Below are positions 1 to 5,906 of a stretch of 6,944 nt of DNA, piece by piece. Position numbers and translations under genes: made by a program. The DNA comes from an uncultured Eubacteriaceae bacterium. GTDB taxonomy: Bacteria; Bacillota; Clostridia; Eubacteriales; UBA1433. The first letter of the stretch is position 1. Every line of letters starts with the position of its first letter. The stretch is taken from the NCBI GenBank assembly GCA_937914785.1, contig CALGIV010000049.1, positions 1 to 6,944 of the forward strand, given 5' to 3'. The notes beneath the pieces are model-generated. The model searched no databases. It saw nothing but the letters and a program-made list of their open reading frames with translations, and had not been told where the DNA came from.

Positions 1-2429
1 TAATTGTCAATGGGACATTGAACATTACGGGAAATAAGGCGCACTATAACCAATCGTCTTATTATGATGCGAAGGGCGGCGGGCTTGTCTTAAATCCGTA
101 TGCGACGTTTACAATCGGCAGCAGCGGTGTCGTGACGGTTAAAAACAATAATGCGGGTGGCAATATCAGTGGAGCCGGCGGTGGTTTGAGTCTTGCTGAC
201 TCTGTCGCGCTGTATAATTCAGGGAAATTGACTGTAGAAGGAAATACTGCGCATAAGGGTGCCGGCATTTATGCGGCCGATAATGTAGCGTTGAATTTTA
301 ACAGTACGCAATCGGCAGATATTACGAATAACAGGGCCAGCCAAAATGGCGGCGGCATACATATGATGGGCAACCTCGTAAAACTGAACATCGGTTCAAA
401 CGGTGTTGTAAATATAACAAAGAATAATGCAACCTCTAATGGCGGCGGTGTCTTTGTAAACAGGAGTGCAACATTTACACTTTCCAATGGTGCTAAGCTG
501 AATATGGGTGGAACTGCATTGGGGAATACTGCTCAAAATGGTGCAGGTGTTTACAACAATAATAGTGCATCATTACTGATAGACGGTGGGGTTGTTAATT
601 TTACAGAGAACAGGACAACAATCAATGGCGGCGCGATTTACAACAGCACCAGTGCAGTTTTGACAATAAACAGTAGTTCTGTTGTTGACTTTATTAAGAA
701 TCACGCAGGCAGCAATGGCGGTGGTATTTATAATAGCGGTACGTTATCGACGATCAACGGCGGTCTGGTTAACTTTACAGAGAATACCGCAACGTCTAAT
801 GGCGGTGGTGTCTACAATAATGCAACGTTAAGAATGACCAACAGTGTTGTCAACCTTTCAAAGAACAGTGCAACAGATGGTGGCGGGATTTATAATAATT
901 CTGCTGTGTCGGTAATTGGCGGCTCTGTTGAGTTTAGAGAAAATGTCGCGAATGCAAACGGCGGCGGTCTTTATTTAAACAACGGGCAGCTGGATGTTCA
1001 GACAGGCGCGTTAATGTTCGCAGTTTCCAATCAGGCTACAAAGAATGGCGGCGGTATCTATATGAATGGCGGAAAGTTAAATGTTCAACAAGATACGTCA
1101 ACATTCCTGCTTTCTAATATAGCTGTTGAAAAAGGCGGTGGTATCGCTGCGACAGGCAGTGCTTCTATTACGAATCCCGGCCTTAACAGTGATAAGAGCT
1201 TTATAGTGCAGAATAATGTAGCGACAGATGGCGGCGGCATTGCGCAGTTAAGCGGCACGCTGACAATTTCGACAAAAGCAAAAGGGATGAACATTAACGG
1301 CAATACAGCTACCAAGGATGGCGGAGGAATTTGGAGTGCAGGAACGATTACATTAACCAGCCCTGTCGGAAGCGGTTCAGGCGTAACTGCTATCAGCCTT
1401 AATACAAACAAAGCAAACCGTGGCGGCGGCGCATATCTGGCACCGGGATCACAGTTGAACGCAGGCAGTGCGCTGCAGGGAATGGAAATTATTGGGAATA
1501 CTTCCGATACAAATGGCGGCGGTGTTTATCTGGACAGCACGACGAATGCGAATGGCGGCAAATTTACGAGTGAAGCAACGTTAAAAGTAAATGATAACAA
1601 AGCGCCAAGCGGTGATGGCGGCGGATTCTATGTCCATTTGGGAGATGTGAAAGAAACCGGTGTAAGTCGCTACAATGCTCTCGCTTTGTCAAATAAAACG
1701 ACGTTTTTGGGGAACAGTGCCCGCGATACAGCTTTCTGGGATACCAATAATACGTGCTCGGATTTTGAGCGAGATGCTGCGGTGATTTACAGAAATAAGA
1801 TCTTCGCGACGACGTATACCATCCTTACCGGGACGAAGCAATTCCAGAATGCTTACAACAACTATGATATTAACTTTGAGGCAGATGCCCTTCTTCTTAC
1901 GCTTACGTTGCGTAAGGTAGATGCACAAGACTTTAATATACGCTTGCCGGGTGCCAAGTTTAATCTTTATCAGTGTAGCAACACGACACCGGGGCACCAG
2001 CACAGTAGTTTAGTCACATCCAGTGTGCAAAATTGTTGGGATTTAACACCGGCAAATGTTCGAACAGCTACAAGCAATGCTCAGGGGTTGTTTACATTTG
2101 AAGATCTGATACCGGGTTCTGATTATCAGTTGGTAGAAACACAGGTGCCAAATGGCGGCTATCAACTTCCTTCAGGGCAATGGCGTATCTCCATTGATCA
2201 AAGTGGAAACATCACGCCGACAGCAGTTGGCGGCAATGTACTCGCTTTTGCGCAGCCCGGGTCCGGTGATAATGAAGCAGACTTTTTAGTCTTGAATGCC
2301 CTTGTAAATGACTTACCTTTACTGGGTGGAACAGGGACAACACCTTACATCATATTAGGCTGCAGCCTGTTGCTTATCGGCGGGGCGGCAATATGGAGTT
2401 TATATAGAAATAAACGACGTTATAGTTAA
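1..2429 (+). CDS. Large cell-wall-anchored adhesin with Pmp-like beta-helix repeats and a Cna-B/SpaA domain (5' end missing)
   Basis: The reading frame is open to the left edge (first whole codon at 3-5), so start and signal peptide lie upstream. From about 75 to 1625 the product is a low-complexity Asn/Gly/Thr/Ser-rich array of 18 turns, each with a GGG, GGA or GAG core followed by an aliphatic residue and often Tyr (GGGIYN, GGGVYN), spaced 26-34 residues. Several turns also have an FxxN element (600-611, 690-701, 774-785, 933-944). This pattern is typical of right-handed parallel beta-helices and recalls chlamydial Pmp repeats. After a non-repetitive cap (1640-1890), a Cna-B/SpaA domain (about 1899-2297) carries a candidate isopeptide Lys (codon 1914) and E-box YQLVETQVPNGGY with Glu at 2136. 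The C-terminus is a sorting signal: LPLLG (2313-2327), hydrophobic stretch (about 2343-2402), then RNKRRYS. No pilin motif is visible. Probable role, by inference: surface adhesin or pilus-tip protein attached by the downstream sortases. Domain architecture is secure; ligand and exact position are unknown. Confidence 0.9.
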   Translation, partial: IVNGTLNITGNKAHYNQSSYYDAKGGGLVLNPYATFTIGSSGVVTVKNNNAGGNISGAGGGLSLADSVALYNSGKLTVEGNTAHKGAGIYAADNVALNFNSTQSADITNNRASQNGGGIHMMGNLVKLNIGSNGVVNITKNNATSNGGGVFVNRSATFTLSNGAKLNMGGTALGNTAQNGAGVYNNNSASLLIDGGVVNFTENRTTINGGAIYNSTSAVLTINSSSVVDFIKNHAGSNGGGIYNSGTLSTINGGLVNFTENTATSNGGGVYNNATLRMTNSVVNLSKNSATDGGGIYNNSAVSVIGGSVEFRENVANANGGGLYLNNGQLDVQTGALMFAVSNQATKNGGGIYMNGGKLNVQQDTSTFLLSNIAVEKGGGIAATGSASITNPGLNSDKSFIVQNNVATDGGGIAQLSGTLTISTKAKGMNINGNTATKDGGGIWSAGTITLTSPVGSGSGVTAISLNTNKANRGGGAYLAPGSQLNAGSALQGMEIIGNTSDTNGGGVYLDSTTNANGGKFTSEATLKVNDNKAPSGDGGGFYVHLGDVKETGVSRYNALALSNKTTFLGNSARDTAFWDTNNTCSDFERDAAVIYRNKIFATTYTILTGTKQFQNAYNNYDINFEADALLLTLTLRKVDAQDFNIRLPGAKFNLYQCSNTTPGHQHSSLVTSSVQNCWDLTPANVRTATSNAQGLFTFEDLIPGSDYQLVETQVPNGGYQLPSGQWRISIDQSGNITPTAVGGNVLAFAQPGSGDNEADFLVLNALVNDLPLLGGTGTTPYIILGCSLLLIGGAAIWSLYRNKRRYS
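75..1625 (+). repeat. Coding repeat array for beta-helix turns (18 imperfect units)
   Basis: Eighteen imperfect units of roughly 78-102 bases each contain a GGC/GGT-rich core (commonly aatggcggcggt). Units are diverged but some stretches are near-identical: 421-453 matches 781-813 at 29 of 33 positions, exactly 360 bases (120 codons) apart, and 594-610 matches 768-784 at 16 of 17, 174 bases (58 codons) apart. Both offsets are multiples of three, so recombination between such copies would keep the frame while changing the number of turns. That length variation is an inference; only one allele is seen. Confidence 0.8.
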
Positions 2430-2513
2430 AAAATGATCCAAGATCACAACCTAAGTTCTCAGTGTTCTGTCGAACCTGTTTACATAGATAACAATAAATT
2501 CTTACGAAATATG

Positions 2514-2521
2514 AAAGGGAG
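2514..2521 (+). promoter_or_regulatory. Ribosome binding site of the major pilin gene
   Basis: AAAGGGAG lies 6 bases before the ATG at 2528. It is a good Shine-Dalgarno match at normal spacing and supports this start, which is followed directly by a typical signal peptide. Confidence 0.75.
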
Positions 2522-2527
2522 AGAATT

Positions 2528-4006
2528 ATGAAAACAAGTAAAAAAATTATTGCATTATTGATGATGGTTACCATGCTGTTGTCACTTAGTGTAGCGGTAT
2601 TTGCGGCTCCGATTCCGGCATATGACCCGGCCGTGCCACGCAGTATCACGCTTCACAAATATGAATTAACTGAAGAGCAGTTGGCTCAGCTGAACAAAGA
2701 AAACAATGGGACGTTGTTGCCCGACACGACACCGATTGGCGGCGGGATGACGTTAGGTGATTTGAATAAACTTGGCGGCATTAAGTTTAGCATCGAAAAG
2801 GTGCTTCCGAAAGCCGGCAAAGAAGGGTCAGTTAATCCGGCGGATTACGATGTAGATTCTTCTTATACCGGAACGACGAAGACGACTTCCAGCAACGCTG
2901 CTGATAAAGGAAAAATCACCTGGGACAATCTTCCTGTTGGTATTTACCGCATTACGGAAGATGAAGCGGATACCCGCGCACAAGGTTTTACACCTGTAAC
3001 TCCAAACCCGTTCCTCGTCAGCGTTCCTATGACGAACCCGACAAAAGATGGATGGATTTATGACATCAATCTGTATCTGAAGAACGCTACGTTCGGTCTG
3101 AAAAAAGAACCCGTATACACAGACTTCAGCGGAACGAAACTGGGTTGGGCAATTACGCTGAATATCCCATCAGATATTACTGAAGAAGGCAACGGAGCGC
3201 TGAAATTCACGGACGTTCATGACACCAGATTAGCTTATGATACAGGTTCTGTTAAACTTGTTTATACGAATAAAGCTGGTACAGAAGCTACTTTGACGGA
3301 AACAACTCATTATACGGTGAGTTATACTGCTCCTACGCTTACAGTAAACCTGACAAAAGCCGGTTTGAAGGAATTGAGAGAGAAAGCATTTCTTGGCGCT
3401 GGTTCCTCTATCCCGCAATTGAAGCTGACTTATACGACGACGATTAAGGTTGGTTCAGAAGGAAGCATCGTAGACCTTAAGAACGATGTTACGACAGAAT
3501 ATAAAAACAAAGATGGTTCTACGTTTACTCCCGGTACTACAGGTAAAACGAATGTAGCAGCGATTCAAATCGTGAAATACGGCAGAACAGACTCAGGCGA
3601 TGTATTATTGCCAGGTGCGAAGTTTGCAATTTGTGATTCACTGGCAAACGCTCAAAGCAAAACGCCTATGACGAACCCGATTACCAACTTGCCTTGGATT
3701 GAAACGACAAATGCAAGTGGTATCGCAAACTTTAAAGGATTGAACAAAGGAACCTATTTTCTGGTTGAAACCGAAGCACCGGCAGGATATAATTTACTTA
3801 CTGAAATCATCCAAGTGACGATTACAGAAGATGAAGTTAAGCTTGCTACCGTAAAAACGGAAACAATCGTTAACTTTAAAGGATTCACACTGCCTGTTAC
3901 CGGCGGAAGCGGAACACTCTGGTTCACGCTGATCGGTCTTGCATTGATCGGTGTTGCCTGTGGCGTATACTTCGTATACAAACGCAAGCAGAGACACGCT
4001 TCTTAA
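2528..4006 (+). CDS. Major (shaft) pilin, SpaA/FimA-type, LPVTG-anchored
   Basis: This 492-residue precursor has the usual length and order of a Gram-positive shaft pilin. Residues 1-26 are a signal peptide (KTSKK, hydrophobic core, VFA, likely cut before APIPAYDP). An N-terminal domain starts with SITLHKY (Lys44) and ends with an E-box-like LPVGIYRITEDE (Glu144). PFLVSVPMTNP and then WIYDINLYLK (176-185) follow, at the place where shaft pilins carry the WxxxVxVYPK motif; Lys185 is the expected polymerisation lysine. A middle domain (about 190-335) follows, then a C-terminal Cna-B domain (about 344-450) with Lys350 and E-box YFLVETEAPAGY (Glu414). The sorting signal is LPVTG (455-459), a membrane segment (about 465-484) and YKRKQRHAS. 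Known for the family: intramolecular Lys-Asn bonds and sortase C-made intermolecular Lys-Thr bonds; these are inferred here. It lies between the adhesin gene and two sortase genes, 98 bases after the adhesin stop with no clear terminator, so cotranscription is likely. Confidence 0.95.
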   Translation: MKTSKKIIALLMMVTMLLSLSVAVFAAPIPAYDPAVPRSITLHKYELTEEQLAQLNKENNGTLLPDTTPIGGGMTLGDLNKLGGIKFSIEKVLPKAGKEGSVNPADYDVDSSYTGTTKTTSSNAADKGKITWDNLPVGIYRITEDEADTRAQGFTPVTPNPFLVSVPMTNPTKDGWIYDINLYLKNATFGLKKEPVYTDFSGTKLGWAITLNIPSDITEEGNGALKFTDVHDTRLAYDTGSVKLVYTNKAGTEATLTETTHYTVSYTAPTLTVNLTKAGLKELREKAFLGAGSSIPQLKLTYTTTIKVGSEGSIVDLKNDVTTEYKNKDGSTFTPGTTGKTNVAAIQIVKYGRTDSGDVLLPGAKFAICDSLANAQSKTPMTNPITNLPWIETTNASGIANFKGLNKGTYFLVETEAPAGYNLLTEIIQVTITEDEVKLATVKTETIVNFKGFTLPVTGGSGTLWFTLIGLALIGVACGVYFVYKRKQRHAS

Positions 4007-4047
4007 AAAACACTAAATAAATAACACCCTGTTCGGGTAAAACAATT

Positions 4048-4076
4048 GAGGGAGTGGGCGGGAGGCCTGTTCCCTC
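4048..4076 (+). promoter_or_regulatory. Possible attenuator hairpin between pilin and sortase genes
   Basis: GAGGGA (4048-4053) can pair with TCCCTC (4071-4076) across a 17-base G-rich loop; one bulged step further out, CAA and TTG can add pairs. A weak T-rich run follows (TTTGTCATTTT). A smaller 4-bp hairpin, ACCC/GGGT, lies at 4026-4038. The larger stem is GC-rich, but its loop is long and the U-tract poor, so at most it would be a leaky terminator or a structure that limits sortase translation, keeping sortase below pilin. The role is inferred; only the inverted repeat is seen. Confidence 0.3.
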
Positions 4077-4092
4077 TTTGTCATTTTACAGA

Positions 4093-4944
4093 ATGGAGAA
4101 AGATTCGTTGAAACGCCATTTACCCAAAATCCTGATAATCGTATTATTAATAATCGGCCTTGGGCTCGTCTTTTATCCCACACTGAGCAACTGGCTGAAT
4201 GAACGCAATGCCAGTCGTGTTATCGATGAATACAGCGAAGTGGTAAGCGTGATGGACCCTGCGGACGTGGAAAGGCATTTGGAGATGGCGCAGACGTATA
4301 ACAGCTCCTTGACCGGAAGTGCGGTAAAAGACCCGTTTATTCCCGGAAGCGGCGTTGTGTTGCCCGACAATTATGTCTCTGTTTTAAACGTGGATGGCAA
4401 AGGACTGATCGGCCATATTAAAATTCCTAAAATTAATGTCGATCTGCCGATTTATCACGGGACCAGTGAAGCCGTTTTACAGAAGGCTATCGGTCATATG
4501 GAGAATTCGGCTTTTCCGATCGGCGGAGAGGGAAATCACAGCATTATTACCGGACACAGCGGGCTCAGCTCTTATAAATTGTTTACCGATTTGGAAAAAA
4601 TGGAAGAAGGGGATATTTTCTATATCCTGGTTTTAAACGATATTCTGGCTTATGAGGTAGATCAGATATTGGTCATTGAACCGGAAGACACTTCCAACCT
4701 GCTTCCTGTACAAGGGGAAGACTATATCACGCTCATCACCTGTACGCCTTATGCGGTAAACAGCCACAGGCTGCTTGTACGCGGAACGCGTGTTCCGTAT
4801 GTGGATCCGGATACTTTGGAAATAGAGACTCCGGAGAGGGCCGGCCTCGACTGGCGTTTAATGATGATTTTGATCTTCTTTATTCTGCTGGCGCTGGCGT
4901 TTGGTATCTACAGGCTTGTAGACGGACGAAGAAAAAGGAATTGA
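4093..4944 (+). CDS. Class C sortase (pilin polymerase) with C-terminal membrane anchor
   Basis: Membrane transpeptidase predicted to cleave LPxTG-type signals and join pilin subunits. Numbered from the ATG at 4093 (283 residues): N-terminal membrane segment about 12-30 (PKILIIVLLIIGLGLVFYP), the class C lid motif DPF (80-82), TLxTC-like catalytic motif ITLITCTPY with Cys217 (codon 4741), His155 in ITGHSGL, and Arg226 nine residues after the Cys in NSHRLLVRG. A second hydrophobic segment (about 257-273) and basic tail (GRRKRN) form the C-terminal anchor usual in class C. The common HRG after the catalytic His reads HSG here. The start is uncertain: the ATG at 4093 gives a normal N-terminus but has no nearby Shine-Dalgarno; a TTG at 4078 has GGGAGG 12 bases before it, and a GTG at 4054 would add 13 atypical residues. 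It follows the pilin by under 90 bases and is followed after 4 bases by a second sortase, so the three are probably one operon. Confidence 0.93.
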   Translation: MEKDSLKRHLPKILIIVLLIIGLGLVFYPTLSNWLNERNASRVIDEYSEVVSVMDPADVERHLEMAQTYNSSLTGSAVKDPFIPGSGVVLPDNYVSVLNVDGKGLIGHIKIPKINVDLPIYHGTSEAVLQKAIGHMENSAFPIGGEGNHSIITGHSGLSSYKLFTDLEKMEEGDIFYILVLNDILAYEVDQILVIEPEDTSNLLPVQGEDYITLITCTPYAVNSHRLLVRGTRVPYVDPDTLEIETPERAGLDWRLMMILIFFILLALAFGIYRLVDGRRKRN

Positions 4945-4948
4945 GGAG

Positions 4949-5650
4949 ATGAAGAAAAAAAAGAACGGTTTTAAAATACTCATTGTGATTCTGGTTATTG
5001 TTGGGTTGAGTGTGCTTTTATATCCGCGCATTACGGACTTTTTATACAATAGACAGGCTCAAAGTGTTATTACAGAATTTAGAAACCGTATGGAATTAGA
5101 TGATGAAAGCCTGGAGCAGCTGTATCAGCTCCTTGTAGAATATAATCGATCGCTGTATGAAAATAAACAAAAAGATCTCGTGGACCCTTTTTCTTATAAA
5201 CAAGTCGATTTTAGCCTGGAACCGTTTGGATTTGATGAAGAATTGATTGGGCATTTGACGATTAAAAAGATGGATATTGATCTGCCCGTCTATCTCGGCG
5301 CCACTGAAGAAAATATGAGCAAAGGGGCCGGACATCTGACGCAAACCTCGATTCCTGTCGGCGGTGAGAACACCAATGCAGTGATTGCCGCGCATCGCGG
5401 ATACAGCCGCACGGCAATGTTCCGCGATATTGAAAAATTGGAACTGGGCGATGAAGTGCTGTTTACGAATTTTCGGGAAACGTTAGTATACCAGGTTGCA
5501 GAAATAAAAGTTATTCTGCCTACAGATATTGATGAAGTTTTAATTCAGGATGGACGTGATTTAATCACGCTGATTACCTGTCATCCATACCGGCATAATT
5601 ACCAAAGGTATGTGGTGTATTGTGAGCGGGCCAAGCCCGCTATGGATTGA
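4949..5650 (+). CDS. Second class C-like sortase, no C-terminal membrane segment
   Basis: A 233-residue sortase. Basic N-terminus MKKKKNGFK, single membrane segment (about 9-26), then a helical extracytoplasmic stretch and the class C lid motif DPF (79-81). The catalytic residues are His149 in VIAAHRGY, Cys211 in LITLITCHPY (codon 5579) and Arg220 in HNYQRYVVYCER, keeping the Cys-to-Arg spacing of nine seen in the upstream sortase. It ends soon after the last beta-strand (ERAKPAMD), so unlike its neighbour it is anchored only at the N-terminus. Conservation with the first sortase is mostly confined to the core motifs (DLPVY, PVGGE, TLITC), so it is not a recent duplicate. The ATG is 4 bases after the previous stop; AAAGGA (4934-4939) is 9 bases upstream, and GAGGAG abuts the ATG, suggesting translational coupling. 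It could share polymerisation, add the adhesin, or anchor the fibre; the sequence does not say which. Confidence 0.92.
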   Translation: MKKKKNGFKILIVILVIVGLSVLLYPRITDFLYNRQAQSVITEFRNRMELDDESLEQLYQLLVEYNRSLYENKQKDLVDPFSYKQVDFSLEPFGFDEELIGHLTIKKMDIDLPVYLGATEENMSKGAGHLTQTSIPVGGENTNAVIAAHRGYSRTAMFRDIEKLELGDEVLFTNFRETLVYQVAEIKVILPTDIDEVLIQDGRDLITLITCHPYRHNYQRYVVYCERAKPAMD

Positions 5651-5673
5651 CTTTCTCGTTGTGAATATTATGT

Positions 5674-5721
5674 TAAAAGCCATAAGACAAGAGTGTAAAT
5701 GCTCTTGTTTTATGGCTTTTA
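5674..5721 (+). terminator. Strong intrinsic terminator after the second sortase
   Basis: A 19-bp stem (5675-5693 with 5702-5720, one G-U pair, no bulge) encloses the loop TGTAAATG; T5674 and A5721 can add one pair. The left arm begins AAAAGCC and the right arm ends GGCTTTT, followed by ATTATTAT, so it has the U-tract of a Rho-independent terminator on the + strand and A/T-rich symmetry allowing action on the - strand too. It starts 24 bases after the sortase stop and marks the end of the pilus operon. Confidence 0.88.
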
Positions 5722-5839
5722 TTATTATGAAAATTCTTTGGAATCTTGAAGGGTCTTTATTGAAAAGAGTTATTTTATTTTGTGTAGACAAATATTTGTT
5801 TGTAAAAACAGAACAAAACGGGATTTTATGTCGTTTTAC

Positions 5840-5868
5840 TTGCTTTGTTAGCGTTTAATTTGTAAAAT
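5840..5868 (+). promoter_or_regulatory. Candidate sigma-A-type promoter for the VWA gene
   Basis: TTGCTT (5840-5845) and TAAAAT (5863-5868) are 17 bases apart in an AT-rich stretch between the terminator and the VWA start. The -10 matches consensus at 5 of 6 positions; the -35 matches only TTG. A start near 5875 would give a leader of about 30 bases. The rest of the 5651-5906 spacer holds the terminator and AT-rich sequence with no further gene that I can support. Confidence 0.35.
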
Positions 5869-5893
5869 GATGGTAATATGTGAGATTGTGTAT

Positions 5894-5900
5894 GGGAGGA
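5894..5900 (+). promoter_or_regulatory. Ribosome binding site of the VWA gene
   Basis: GGGAGGA ends 6 bases before the ATG at 5907. This near-ideal site, immediately followed by a signal-peptide-coding sequence, fixes the start of the partial VWA gene. Confidence 0.8.
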
Positions 5901-5906
5901 ATTGAA

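Noticed and set aside
62..487. Proline-rich - strand open frames within the adhesin repeats
   Set aside because: They are the complement of the GGC-rich repeat codons (Gly read backwards as Pro/Ala); similar antisense frames recur wherever the repeats do.
75..1625. CRISPR or tandem non-coding repeat
   Set aside because: Units are of unequal length, diverged, in frame and encode a continuous protein; there are no identical repeats with unique spacers.
2479..2508. Possible promoter before the pilin gene (TTTACA, then TACGAA 18 bases on)
   Set aside because: The -35 is good but the -10 matches only 3 of 6 positions; with a 98-base gap and no terminator after the adhesin, cotranscription is at least as likely.
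2374..2649. 91-codon - strand open frame across the adhesin-pilin gap
   Set aside because: It is antisense to the sorting signal of one gene and the signal peptide of the next; its hydrophobic look is explained by the complement of those segments, and no ribosome site supports it.
5610..5858. 82-codon + strand open frame overlapping the end of the second sortase
   Set aside because: It overlaps the sortase's conserved C-terminal motif in another frame, runs straight through the terminator stem, has no ribosome site and its product looks like translated AT-rich spacer.
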